A stretch of 47,626 nt of DNA from JBARKJ01 sp963698885 (GTDB taxonomy: Bacteria; Nitrospirota; JACRHJ01), in assembly GCA_963698885.1 (NCBI GenBank), contig CAVOSJ010000005.1, forward strand, positions 1 through 47,626. The letters are read 5' to 3'. Below are positions 1 to 7,104 of this stretch, in pieces; position 1 is the first letter of the stretch; each line of letters starts with the position of its first letter. Position numbers and translations under genes: made by a program. Under the pieces are notes generated by a model. It was not told the DNA's origin. It made no database searches and saw nothing but the letters and a program-made list of their open reading frames with translations.

Positions 1-857
1 CTGCGCACCTTCCTGCGAACCCTGCTGTTCTTCGGCGGCTGGCTATACTCCGCCGATTTAAATTTAAGTGAAGTCGTCTGGCTCAGGACCATGTTCATTT
101 GAACCGGGTTATCCTTGGAATTAAATTCCGTATTCATGTTCATGGTCCCGGTGCCCTCGACCGAAATAAAAAGTCCGTGCTCGATGGCGAAGAGGCAGTC
201 GTATTCACCGGTCAGGGAAGCCTCGGTGTCGATGGTTTTTGCCTTTGTCTTGTCCGGAGCGTTTTTTAATTTACAGGATACGTGATAGTCCGCGCAGGAT
301 ATTCCACCAACGTACCTTACGCCCTTTAAGGTATAAACGGCCTCGCCGTTAAGGTTAGATATCCCGCCCGACGAAAAATTTACCAACTCCTGGCTTACCG
401 GCTCCATCATGTTCAGACCCTTGGGCGGCAGGGGGAAAATGAGGTCGAAAAGTAGCTGTATATTATTGCCTGCGGAATACTTGTCCTGTATTATCCTGCC
501 GCCGGAGTCCATCGGCCCTTCGTAAGATTGACTCAGCATTTCCTTCTGTTCTTGGGTCGCTTCGTGCCCGGCTATCTCTGCCTGGGTAGGGGAAAGGTTA
601 AATTTCAGGGTAGCGCCATCGCCGGTGCATGTAATGACCATCGACCCCGCTGCGCTCATTTTTTCATTTCCGTCAGCTTTGGCGTCTGTTTTCGCGTCCG
701 TCGCCCACGTCGTGGACTGGCTGTAATCATAAGTGTATTTTGTGCCGGAAGGAAATTTCCATTTAAGCTCCACCAGCTCGTATGCAAAACAGTTCAGGGA
801 CAGGCAAAATAATATTGCCGCCGCGACAAAGGCGCCGCCGATAAATTTTTTCATCAT
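1..857 (-). CDS. Secreted protein of unknown function, 3' end cut off by window edge
   Basis: An open frame of about 285 codons runs from an ATG at 857 off the left edge without a stop. It starts with two lysines followed by a hydrophobic stretch ending near CFA-YE, a typical Sec signal peptide, so the product should be exported. The start is supported by an AGGGAGGAG ribosome binding site about 5 nt upstream. The mature part is rich in Ser, Thr, Lys and Asn with few cysteines, as in a soluble periplasmic or surface protein. I do not recognise the family. It lies 20 nt downstream of livM and could be cotranscribed, but nothing in it resembles a LivK binding protein. Confidence 0.75.
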   Translation of the reverse strand, partial: MMKKFIGGAFVAAAILFCLSLNCFAYELVELKWKFPSGTKYTYDYSQSTTWATDAKTDAKADGNEKMSAAGSMVITCTGDGATLKFNLSPTQAEIAGHEATQEQKEMLSQSYEGPMDSGGRIIQDKYSAGNNIQLLFDLIFPLPPKGLNMMEPVSQELVNFSSGGISNLNGEAVYTLKGVRYVGGISCADYHVSCKLKNAPDKTKAKTIDTEASLTGEYDCLFAIEHGLFISVEGTGTMNMNTEFNSKDNPVQMNMVLSQTTSLKFKSAEYSQPPKNSRVRRKVR

Positions 858-877
858 CGTGCTCCTCCCTGTGAGCA

Positions 878-2035
878 TTAGCTTTCCCCCGCTTCCTTCT
901 GCTTCAGCTCTACTCCACGACGCCTCGTCCCGATAATCCCCTGCGGGCGGAACACCATCAGGGCGACGAGCGCGCCTCCGAATATCAGCATGCGGAACTG
1001 CTGGAACTCACGCAAAGCCTCCGGCAGGACATACAGCACCACCGCCCCGAGAATGACCCCCGGGATGCTCCCCATCCCGCCAAGCACCACCATGCAAAGA
1101 ATTATAACCGATTCCAGAAAATTAAAACTCTCGGGACTTACAAACCCCATCTTGGCCGCGTAAAAAACTCCGGCAAGCCCGGCAAGAGTCGCCCCCAGCG
1201 CGAAGGAAAGGAGCTTCAGCCACGTCGTGTTCACACCCATCGCCTCCGCCGCCGTCTCGTCCTCGCGTATGGCGATCCAGGCGCGGCCGATGCGGGAGTC
1301 GTTCAGCCTGCTCACGAAGAATATGGTCAGCGCGGCGAACGCCAGGACGAGGTAATAGTAGGGTGTCAGACTGCTGAATTCGAAAGAGCCGATCTTCGGC
1401 CTGGGGATGTCCGTGATGCCGTTCGGACCGCCGGTAAGCTTGTCCCAGTTGTTCAGCACTATCCGGATAATCTCGCCGAACCCGAGCGTAACGATGGCAA
1501 GGTAATCGCCCCGGAGCCTTAAAGTTGGCGCGCCGAGGACAAAGCCGAATATTCCCGCCATGAACGCGGCTATGGGAAGCGCGGCCCAGAAGTTTATCCA
1601 GTGCCCCGTTGCGAGGATGGCGTATGTGTACGCCCCGACGGCGTAGAACGCCACGTATCCAAGCACTAAAAGCCCGGTCTGCCCGACGACGACGTTCAGC
1701 CCGAGCGCAAGGACGATATATATACCGGTCTGCGTGGCGAGGTCGAGCGCGTAGCGGTCAGCTACGAGAGGAAATGCGACAAGGGCGGAGGCCAGGATTG
1801 CTATCGCGATTATTCTCTTCGGCCCTCTATAGAATTTTCCCACTCTCTCAATCAGCGCGCCCTGCGCAGGGAGTTTAATGACCCCCGCACGTCTCAGCTT
1901 GATAACGAAACTCGCCACAGCAGACCCGGCGGCCACAGCAAGGGCGATATACGCGGCGGTGACAATCCCGGCGAATGGAAGGGCCAGAAGGCCGATCCAT
2001 ATTCCGGCGAGCAGGCATTTTACATATTTATTCAT
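878..2035 (-). CDS. livM: Branched-chain amino acid ABC transporter permease LivM
   Basis: Inner-membrane permease of a LIV-type (Leu/Ile/Val) ABC importer, partner of LivH. Multiple hydrophobic segments span the protein. The family signatures GLNVVVGQTGLLVLGYVAF and GAPTLRLRGDYLAIVTLGFGEI are present, and the C-terminus has the usual FRPQGIIGT. About 385 residues, normal for LivM. The frame is open to a GTG at 2056, but the first methionine suited to a membrane N-terminus is the ATG at 2035. No Shine-Dalgarno sequence precedes either start; a hairpin element (2042-2089) lies in the livH-livM gap. The ATPases LivG/LivF and binding protein LivK are not in the window and may lie beyond the left edge. 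Confidence 0.93.
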   Translation of the reverse strand: MNKYVKCLLAGIWIGLLALPFAGIVTAAYIALAVAAGSAVASFVIKLRRAGVIKLPAQGALIERVGKFYRGPKRIIAIAILASALVAFPLVADRYALDLATQTGIYIVLALGLNVVVGQTGLLVLGYVAFYAVGAYTYAILATGHWINFWAALPIAAFMAGIFGFVLGAPTLRLRGDYLAIVTLGFGEIIRIVLNNWDKLTGGPNGITDIPRPKIGSFEFSSLTPYYYLVLAFAALTIFFVSRLNDSRIGRAWIAIREDETAAEAMGVNTTWLKLLSFALGATLAGLAGVFYAAKMGFVSPESFNFLESVIILCMVVLGGMGSIPGVILGAVVLYVLPEALREFQQFRMLIFGGALVALMVFRPQGIIGTRRRGVELKQKEAGES

Positions 2036-2041
2036 TTTAAC

Positions 2042-2089
2042 CGTTTTTGGCTCCACCTTTTTCCGTAAAAAGGTGGAAAAGGTTTTAGA
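2042..2089 (-). repeat. Hairpin element copy 1, in front of livM
   Basis: Read on the minus strand: AAACCTTT-like flank, then a perfect 10-bp stem CCACCTTTTT / AAAAAGGTGG (arms 2053-2062 and 2067-2076, four-base loop), then GCCAAAAAC, then seven bases, then the livM ATG. A second copy precedes ribD (8949-8996) with the same flanks, different but still fully paired stem bases, and the same seven-base gap. It fills the livH-livM junction, overlapping the livH stop. There is no U tract on the minus strand, so it is not an obvious terminator. Function unknown; a mobile REP-like repeat or a translation-control hairpin are both possible. Confidence 0.7.
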
Positions 2090-2993
2090 CTTTATCCGGC
2101 ACCCTCTCGCCCAGTAGCCCCTGCGGACGGATGATAAGTATCAGCACCAGCACGAGGAACGCGAACGCGTCTTTATATTCCGGCCACAGATACCCGGCCC
2201 CGAGGCTCTCCAGAATCCCCAGGAGGAAGCCGCCGAGCATCGCGCCGGGTACGTTCCCGATTCCGCCCAGCACCGCCGCCGTGAAGGCCTTCATGCCCGC
2301 CAGGTAGCCGATGTAGAAGTTCACCGTGCCATAATATATCCCCACCATGACCCCGGCGACCGCCGCGAGGAACGAGCCCAGGATAAACGTTACGGAGATG
2401 ACGGAGTCTATGTTTATCCCCATCAGCCCGGCCGCCTTCTTGTCCAGCGCCGTCGCGCGCATGGCCTTCCCCATCTTCGTCTTCATGATGAAGAAGTGCA
2501 GCGCCGCCATCATCACGAGCGACGCAAGCATTATAAATAACTGTATATACGTTACGTCCACGCCCATGAACTTGAACTTGGTCATCGGTATCACGTGCGG
2601 GAATACCTTGTCGTTCGGGCCCTGTGTCAGCATCACGTAGTTCTGGAGGAATATGGACATGCCCATCGCGGAGATCAAGGGGGCAAGGCGCGGGGCCTCC
2701 CGGAGCGGCCGGTACGCGATTTTTTCCATCGTCGCGCCGTACGCCGCGCAGATTACGCCCGCCGCGATTATCGTGATTAATATCGAGAGCGGAAGGGATA
2801 GCGCGGTTACGCCGGTCGCGGTGAGGAAGCCCAGCAGGATGATGCCCAGGTACGCCCCCAGCATGTATATCTCGCCGTGCGCGAAGTTGATAAGCTCCAG
2901 TATGCCGTACACCATCGTGTACCCGAGCGCGATAAGGGCATATACCGCGCCCACCGTCAGGCCGTTAATAATCTGTTGCAGCAGTAGTTCCAT
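2085..2993 (-). CDS. livH: Branched-chain amino acid ABC transporter permease LivH
   Basis: Second membrane permease of the LIV importer, first gene of the liv transcript. 302 residues with the family N-terminus (QQIINGLTVGAVYALIALGY), the LINFAHGEIYMLGAYLG loop and a C-terminal IIRPQGLLGE. The start is fixed by similarity to known LivH N-termini. A well-formed promoter (-35 TTGACT, 17 bp, -10 TATAAA) ends only 8 nt before the ATG, leaving no room for a Shine-Dalgarno sequence, so the mRNA may be leaderless. livM follows after about 50 nt. Confidence 0.95.
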   Translation of the reverse strand: MELLLQQIINGLTVGAVYALIALGYTMVYGILELINFAHGEIYMLGAYLGIILLGFLTATGVTALSLPLSILITIIAAGVICAAYGATMEKIAYRPLREAPRLAPLISAMGMSIFLQNYVMLTQGPNDKVFPHVIPMTKFKFMGVDVTYIQLFIMLASLVMMAALHFFIMKTKMGKAMRATALDKKAAGLMGINIDSVISVTFILGSFLAAVAGVMVGIYYGTVNFYIGYLAGMKAFTAAVLGGIGNVPGAMLGGFLLGILESLGAGYLWPEYKDAFAFLVLVLILIIRPQGLLGERVPDKV

Positions 2994-3001
2994 ATCCGGG
3001 A

Positions 3002-3030
3002 TTTATAGCTTTTTTGAGGGGATAAGTCAA
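3002..3030 (-). promoter_or_regulatory. Sigma70-type promoter for livHM
   Basis: Minus strand: -35 TTGACT (3030-3025), 17-bp spacer, -10 TATAAA (3007-3002). The predicted start site falls at about 2995, two bases before the livH ATG at 2993. Confidence 0.6.
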
Positions 3031-3062
3031 TGAATTAGAGCGGAAGCCCATTATGAATATCA

Positions 3063-3089
3063 TTGACAAAGAAATAAAAAGCTTATACT
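3063..3089 (+). promoter_or_regulatory. Possible promoter for the small plus-strand genes
   Basis: Plus strand: -35 TTGACA (3063-3068), a short 15-bp spacer, -10 TATACT (3084-3089). The predicted start site (about 3096) lies three bases before the ATG at 3099, again suggesting a nearly leaderless transcript. The promoter diverges from the livH promoter. The short spacer lowers confidence. Confidence 0.4.
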
Positions 3090-3098
3090 GTGTGGCCA

Positions 3099-3437
3099 AT
3101 GAAAAACAAGAAATTCATTTTTATTTCTTCGACAATTGCTCTATTGGTCGCCATTTTTTTCTGTCTTCCATATATTGTCCCAAAGGTATTGTTGTATTCA
3201 TTGCAGAAGGATTCAATTAAATTATCGAACATAGAAATTGACACAAAGGGGTGGATATTTCTTTCAAAAAAACAACCTATTGTTATGACAAGAAATGGAA
3301 TAGCTATAATGCTTTCCGAACACAAAAAAATAAGCTTAGATAAATTTATTCATTTTGTTAATGCGAAAAATATTCCTTTCCAGCTAGAGCAATTCAGTAT
3401 AGACGGGAGGAAAGTTGATTGCCTTGGAAAAATTTGA
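3099..3437 (+). CDS. Small membrane-anchored protein of unknown function
   Basis: 112 residues from the ATG at 3099 (an in-frame GTG lies at 3090). Lysines then a strongly hydrophobic segment (residues about 5-27) form an N-terminal anchor or uncleaved signal; the rest is a polar lysine-rich domain. The gene is AT-rich in all codon positions, unlike the GC-rich genes around it, and sits alone on the plus strand beside the hicBA accessory patch, so it was probably acquired. No Shine-Dalgarno sequence is seen. The next small frame starts inside its 3' end; the two could be one protein broken by a frameshift. Family not recognised. Confidence 0.5.
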   Translation: MKNKKFIFISSTIALLVAIFFCLPYIVPKVLLYSLQKDSIKLSNIEIDTKGWIFLSKKQPIVMTRNGIAIMLSEHKKISLDKFIHFVNAKNIPFQLEQFSIDGRKVDCLGKI

Positions 3438-3606
3438 AAGCTATTCGACGGCCAAAGGTAAATTTAAATATCAAACTTATAAAATTGTTATCCCGCCAGA
3501 TATCTTTCTAGACGCAGACATAAATGATGATAATCAGTTGAAAGAAAAGGAAGCTTATTTGAGGAATTTTTTGGCAACAAATGTTAAAATGAAAAATAAA
3601 AATTAG
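3415..3606 (+). CDS. Small hypothetical protein overlapping the previous gene
   Basis: 63 codons from a TTG at 3415 that follows GGGAGG with a 4-base spacer, overlapping the previous gene by 23 nt in a different frame. It is lysine- and asparagine-rich, AT-rich like its neighbour, and ends in a run of Lys/Asn. The ribosome binding site supports a separate, translationally coupled gene. A frameshift linking it to the upstream frame is the alternative, since neither part is recognisable alone. Confidence 0.4.
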   Translation: MIALEKFESYSTAKGKFKYQTYKIVIPPDIFLDADINDDNQLKEKEAYLRNFLATNVKMKNKN

Positions 3607-3628
3607 GGACTCATACTATTTTTTGTGC

Positions 3629-3742
3629 TCTTAATGCCTTCTCTCGATTTCTGCGCCAACACATCACCGCTTAACGCTTAATCATATATAAATATATAAA
3701 TGGATTTATTGACGAATTTTATCGGGTATCAAATTTGGGAGG
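3629..3742. repeat. Direct repeat copy A flanking hicBA
   Basis: About 105 bp matching 4289-4395 in the same orientation, roughly 85% identical by eye, including a 27-base identical core starting CCGCTTAACGCTTAATCA (from 3667). Copy A carries an extra 8-base tandem ATATAAAT. Just after it, at 3751-3770, is AAAAATTCGGGACACATCCC, whose GGGA-CACA-TCCC inverted repeat resembles remnants seen near REP-associated elements (from memory, unverified). Confidence 0.7.
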
Positions 3743-3774
3743 GGGTGCTGAAAAATTCGGGACACATCCCAGCC

Positions 3775-3996
3775 TTAGAGTAATTTCAGGAAATCTTCGA
3801 CAGTGAAGTTGGAATTTCTTAGAATGGCTCGAAGCGTACCGGGAGCTAATTCTTTGTGCTGGGGTATTGACAGGCTGGCGATGTTGCCAGCTTTCAACAT
3901 TATTACGTGGCTTCCACGCTGGCGGGCGATTACCCATCCGGCTTTTTCAAAGGCCCTGACCGCCTCGGCGCCCGAAATAACCGGAAGTTCAGGCAC
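3775..3996 (-). CDS. hicA: HicA-family mRNA interferase toxin
   Basis: 73 residues, full length for HicA, a double-stranded-RNA-binding-fold toxin that cleaves mRNA. The pattern is clear: N-terminal ISGAEAVRAFEKAGW, then RQRGSHVIM with the catalytic-type histidine, then PQHKELAPGTLRAILRN and a C-terminal EDFLKLL. The gene starts one base inside the stop region of hicB, so the antitoxin is translated first and the two are coupled. The pair sits between two direct repeats in an AT-rich accessory patch, consistent with a mobile addiction module. Confidence 0.88.
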   Translation of the reverse strand: MPELPVISGAEAVRAFEKAGWVIARQRGSHVIMLKAGNIASLSIPQHKELAPGTLRAILRNSNFTVEDFLKLL

Positions 3997-4202
3997 TAAA
4001 CAGCAACCTCTATTTCTCTCGTCTCCACTGTCAAAGGCATCCCTTGTTCGGCCCTGACTTCAAGGCAGTCGCGTATGGCTTCCTTTATATTGGAGAGTGC
4101 CTCTTCCTCGGTATGGCCTTGAGAAACGCAACCGGGAATGGAGGGACATTCCACCACGATCATGCCGGTCTCGTCCCGTTCCATGGTTATAATAAACCGC
4201 AT
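3996..4202 (-). CDS. hicB: HicB-family antitoxin
   Basis: 68 residues from the ATG at 4202, which lies 5 nt after GGAGG; the GTG at 4208 overlaps that ribosome binding site and is less likely. It has the HicB fold signature: beta strands FIITMERDETGMIVVECPSI, the PGCVSQGHTEEEALSNIKEAI turn-helix, and a C-terminal strand. It should bind and block HicA. It is the short form with no visible C-terminal ribbon-helix-helix or HTH domain, so any autoregulation would need another mechanism or partner. An 18-bp perfect palindrome overlaps its probable -10 box. Confidence 0.88.
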   Translation of the reverse strand: MRFIITMERDETGMIVVECPSIPGCVSQGHTEEEALSNIKEAIRDCLEVRAEQGMPLTVETREIEVAV

Positions 4203-4216
4203 ACGCACCTCCGGAA

Positions 4217-4237
4217 AATAAAGACTTCTTTATTATA
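4217..4237 (-). promoter_or_regulatory. hicBA promoter -10 with overlapping palindrome
   Basis: Minus-strand TATAAT at 4237-4232 with only a weak -35 match. Overlapping it is a perfect inverted repeat AATAAAGA-CT-TCTTTATT (4217-4234) ending a few bases before the hicB ribosome binding site. Position and symmetry suit an autoregulatory operator. Confidence 0.5.
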
Positions 4238-4288
4238 AATATCATATCGTCACGAAAATTACCAGCTACTAAACACATCCCGCCCCGT

Positions 4289-4395
4289 TCTTAATAGCTT
4301 CTCTCATTTTCCGCGCCAAGACATCTCCGCTTAACGCTTAATCATATATAAATGGATTTATGGGCGATTTTTATCGCGTATCAAAAATGGGGGGT
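4289..4395. repeat. Direct repeat copy B flanking hicBA
   Basis: Second copy of the repeat at 3629-3742, same orientation, core offset exactly 660 bp. It lacks the 8-base ATATAAAT duplication of copy A and runs on into GGGG-rich noncoding sequence. The two copies bracket the toxin-antitoxin pair. Confidence 0.7.
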
Positions 4396-4715
4396 TTTAC
4401 GCCATTACAGGGGTATTTTGGAGCGTCTGTGAGGGGTTTTGAGGCATCGTTTTTAAAGTGGCATTGCCACTTTTTTACTCTTATTTTACATTATGTTACG
4501 CCTGATAATTTACCTATTTCAAAACTGCGAAAAATGCACGACTTGGCCCTTGCAAGTAATTGAAAAATAAAGGTTCCTCTACCGCGTATTTTACGGATTT
4601 CCATATCCCGACGGCCTTAAATAAGAAGTTATTTATTTGAACAGGAAAAAGGCTACTTTTTGACGTAGCGGATTATCGGCCTTCTGGCCGCCTCCGCTTC
4701 GTCCAGGCGGGAGAG
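4396..4715. other. Noncoding region with one hairpin
   Basis: About 320 bp with no convincing gene. A 67-codon frame crossing it has no ribosome binding site and runs through the repeat and the hairpin, so I regard it as chance. The stretch has several GGGG runs (4388-4440), then the hairpin described separately, then AT-rich sequence up to the gcvPB stop. I recognise no RNA family. Confidence 0.5.
4455..4476 (+). terminator. Terminator-like hairpin
   Basis: Perfect 8-bp stem AAAGTGGC / GCCACTTT with a 3-base loop followed by a short T run, reading on the plus strand. No gene for it to terminate is recognised upstream on that strand, so it may be part of the repeat region. Confidence 0.4.
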
Positions 4716-6107
4716 TTATGTCGTGTGCGGGGCGTCCTTAAAATGTTCCGGGTCGGTCGTCGCCTCGTCGTCTATCTTTATCATCGCGTCTATGAAAGCG
4801 TCCAGCGTCTCTCTCGATTCCGTCTCCGTCGGCTCTATCATTATCGCCTCGTCCACGACCAGCGGGAAATAGACCGTCGGCGCGTGAAAGCCGAAATCGA
4901 GCAGCCTTTTAGCCACGTCCATCGCCCGCACTCCCCGCTCCTTCTGACGCTTCGCGGAGAACACGCACTCATGCATGCAGTACCTGTCGTGGGCGGGCTG
5001 ATATCTCTCTTTAAGCCGCGCCAGCAGGTAGTTTGCGTTGATTATCGCGTTCTCGGAAACCTCTCTCAGTCCCTCCGCGCCCATCGTCCTGATATACGCC
5101 CACGCGCGCACAAGGACGCCGAAGTTTCCGTTGAACGCCTGCAAACGCCCGATGGACAAGGGTCTGTCGTAATCGAGGAAATATTTTTCGCCCTCTTTTT
5201 CTACGGTAGGCGTAGGAAGATAAGGCGCTAATAGCGCCTTCACACCTACCGGGCCCGCGCCCGGCCCGCCGCCGCCGTGCGGAGTGGAGAACGTCTTATG
5301 CAGGTTGAAATGCACCACGTCGAACCCCATGTCGCCAGGTTTTACAAGCCCCACCAGGGCGTTCAAGTTCGCGCCGTCCATGTACATCAGGCCCCCGCTA
5401 TCATGGACTATCTGCGATATCTCCATGATATCCTTCTCGAAAAGCCCCAGGGTGTTCGGCACGGTCAGCATGAATCCAGCCGTGTCCGGCCCGACAACTT
5501 CCCGGAGGCGAGCCGGGTCCACGAGCCCTTCCGCCGTGGACTTCACCTCCACCACATGGAAGCCCGCAAGGTGCGCCGAAGCCGGGTTCGTGCCATGCGC
5601 GGAGTCCGGGATTATCACCTTGTCGCGCTTCTGCACCTCGCCATTTGCCTCGTGATACGCGCGCACCATCAGCATCCCGGCCAGTTCGCCCTGCGCGCCC
5701 GCCGCCGGCTGAAGCGATACCCGGTCCACCCCCCCTATCTCGCAAAGGAAACCCTCCAGCTCGTGCATCAACCGGAGAGCGCCCTGGGACATCTCACCTG
5801 GCTGGAGCGGGTGCGCGAGGTCGAAGCCGGAAAGCCCCGCCGCATCGTCGTTCACCTTCGGGTTGTATTTCATGGTGCAGGAGCCTAAAGGGTAGAAGTT
5901 GCCGTCAATACTGAAGTTTTTCAGGGAGAGGTTCGTATAGTGGCGCACGACTCCCGGCTCGGACAGCTCCGGGAGCCTGGGAGGGATATCCCGGATAAGC
6001 TCCGGCGGGATAAGCTCGTCAAGCGGGCGGATAGGCACGTCCGGCTCCGGCAGAGAATATCCAGCCCTGCCGGGAGAGCTTTTTTCGAATATCAGCAGAT
6101 TATCCAA
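4716..6107 (-). CDS. gcvPB: Glycine dehydrogenase (decarboxylating) subunit 2, GcvPB
   Basis: PLP-binding half of the two-subunit glycine decarboxylase (P-protein) of the glycine cleavage system. The PLP-lysine motif FNLHKTFSTPHGGGGPG is present, along with GSCTMKYNPK and SLQPAAGAQGELAG. The frame stays open to 6356, but family members begin with LIFEKSSPGR-like sequence. The TTG at 6107 stands 5 nt after AGGAG and gives a normal 463-residue protein; the longer reading would overlap the promoter of the divergent gene at 6274. Its partner gcvPA lies 25 kb away (31431-32760) next to gcvT, an unusual separation. No gcvH was found in the window. Confidence 0.93.
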   Translation of the reverse strand: MDNLLIFEKSSPGRAGYSLPEPDVPIRPLDELIPPELIRDIPPRLPELSEPGVVRHYTNLSLKNFSIDGNFYPLGSCTMKYNPKVNDDAAGLSGFDLAHPLQPGEMSQGALRLMHELEGFLCEIGGVDRVSLQPAAGAQGELAGMLMVRAYHEANGEVQKRDKVIIPDSAHGTNPASAHLAGFHVVEVKSTAEGLVDPARLREVVGPDTAGFMLTVPNTLGLFEKDIMEISQIVHDSGGLMYMDGANLNALVGLVKPGDMGFDVVHFNLHKTFSTPHGGGGPGAGPVGVKALLAPYLPTPTVEKEGEKYFLDYDRPLSIGRLQAFNGNFGVLVRAWAYIRTMGAEGLREVSENAIINANYLLARLKERYQPAHDRYCMHECVFSAKRQKERGVRAMDVAKRLLDFGFHAPTVYFPLVVDEAIMIEPTETESRETLDAFIDAMIKIDDEATTDPEHFKDAPHTT

Positions 6108-6176
6108 TAATGCTCCTATTTCTTTATACTTTACCACCGCGTCTTTTCCCGAGTCAAATGTTTCATTTGATTTTCC

Positions 6177-6205
6177 TTGAAAATTTCGAAACCGTCTGTT
6201 ATGCT
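6177..6205 (+). promoter_or_regulatory. Promoter for the 6274 gene
   Basis: TTGAAA (6177-6182), 17-bp spacer, TATGCT (6200-6205). The predicted transcript starts near 6212 and carries a GGGAGGG ribosome binding site before the ATG at 6274. Confidence 0.6.
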
Positions 6206-6273
6206 CTTTTCTGATTTGGCTATAAAGTTCTATTAACGGGGGGCGGGTAAAAAATTTAAGGGAGGGTAGAGAC

Positions 6274-6579
6274 ATGAAGAAAGTTTTATTTTCCTTGATG
6301 GCGGCATTATTCGTTTGCAGCATTGTCGTCTCCGGCGCGTTTGCGGCCGAGACCAAATCTCAGGGTACGCTCAAGGCGATTGATTCGGCCAAGGGCACGG
6401 TCGTCTTCTGCCCGAAGGGCACCACGAAAGACATCAACTTAAAGGCCAGCAGCGACGTGATGAAGGGCTACAAGGCCGGCGAAAAAGTCATAGTTACCTA
6501 TGACAACGGCCAGGTCAAAGCAGGTCCGCAAGATGATCACCAAGGTACCGGTCGGCTGCTAAAAATCTCTTCCGGTTAA
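6274..6579 (+). CDS. Small secreted protein, probable C-terminal frameshift
   Basis: 101 codons as written. Lysine-lysine followed by a hydrophobic core ending SGAFA-AE is a clear Sec signal peptide; the mature part has about 75 residues and looks like a small beta-rich domain (GTLKAIDSAKGTVVFC, KVIVTYDNGQVK). After codon ~82 the frame loses its usual G/C third positions, while the +1 frame regains them and ends in KMITKVPVGC-stop at about 6532. A one-base insertion near 6518 is therefore likely, making the real protein slightly shorter. It has its own promoter and terminator. Function unknown. Confidence 0.7.
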   Translation: MKKVLFSLMAALFVCSIVVSGAFAAETKSQGTLKAIDSAKGTVVFCPKGTTKDINLKASSDVMKGYKAGEKVIVTYDNGQVKAGPQDDHQGTGRLLKISSG

Positions 6580-6587
6580 AATGAATA

Positions 6588-6632
6588 AAGGCCGGCAGGC
6601 CTGTCTCCCCCCGACAGACCGCCGGCCTTTTT
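6588..6632 (+). terminator. Rho-independent terminator after the 6274 gene
   Basis: Long GC stem (GGCCGGC at 6590-6596 pairing with GCCGGCC at 6621-6627, with GACAG/CTGTC pairing further in) followed by TTTTT. Confidence 0.8.
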
Positions 6633-6659
6633 CATGTCTTTTCCGCCCTTCCGCTCGAC

Positions 6660-6688
6660 TTGCCAAGCGGTACTCCCCCTGTTATATT
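6660..6688 (+). promoter_or_regulatory. Promoter for the 6753 gene
   Basis: TTGCCA (6660-6665), 17-bp spacer, TATATT (6683-6688), about 65 nt before the ATG. Same spacing as the promoter of the neighbouring secreted gene. Confidence 0.6.
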
Positions 6689-6752
6689 TCTTGTAATCTT
6701 GCTCTAAATTCAGGTATGGGGGGAATTTTCTTAATCCGTGAGGGAGGTAAAG

Positions 6753-7015
6753 ATGAAGAAGGTCTTGATGATACTGATGTCCCTGGTGTTCGCGTTCACG
6801 CTGGCGGGAGGCATTTCATTTGCCCAAGATACCGAAGGGACGACGCCGGATACCACCACCACACAACAACCACAACCAAAACCGTGAAACACAAGAAGCA
6901 CAAGAAACACAAAAAGCACAAAAAACACATGAAATCAAGAAGATGGAGGAAGGGACGACCAGCGAACCCCGCAGCTCCAAGCGAAACACCCGCAGCCCCC
7001 AGCGGCGGTCAATAG
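6753..7015 (+). CDS. Small secreted Lys/His-repeat protein, frameshifted
   Basis: The ATG at 6753 follows GGGAGG and opens a clear signal peptide (lysines, hydrophobic core, ending ISFA-QD). The mature start is a Thr/Pro/Gln-rich stretch and the frame stops at 6887. Directly there, another frame (mod 3 = 2) encodes four KHKKH-type repeats and a Pro/Ala/Ser-rich tail ending at 7015. Signal peptide without body and body without start fit one gene broken by an indel around 6865-6885. The restored product, about 85 residues, would be an exported, very basic low-complexity protein. The nearby ribD C-terminus carries a similar His/Lys/Arg-rich tail. Confidence 0.6.
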
Positions 7016-7058
7016 GTTCTAACCGAAAACAACTAAAGCCGCATCGGGTTTCTATTCA

Positions 7059-7100
7059 AGCCGGCCCGGGTATCACCCCCCGATATCCGCCGGCTTTTAT
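7059..7100 (+). terminator. Terminator after the 6753 gene, possibly bidirectional
   Basis: AAGCCGGC (7059-7066) pairs with GCCGGCTT (7089-7096) and is followed by TTATTTT. It lies between the convergent ends of the 6753 gene and ribE. Confidence 0.75.
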
Positions 7101-7104
7101 TTTG

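Noticed and set aside
3667..3694. Integron attC site at the CGCTTAACGCTTAATC repeat core
   Set aside because: No paired inverse core sites and no integrase in the window; the repeat is not a foldable attC-like palindrome.
4360..4563. 67-codon plus-strand frame beside the hicBA repeat
   Set aside because: No ribosome binding site, runs through the direct repeat and across the hairpin; composition does not look coding.
6108..6356. N-terminal extension of gcvPB by 83 codons
   Set aside because: Not part of the GcvPB family, would overlap a good plus-strand promoter and signal-peptide gene; a TTG with AGGAG at 6107 fits the family start.
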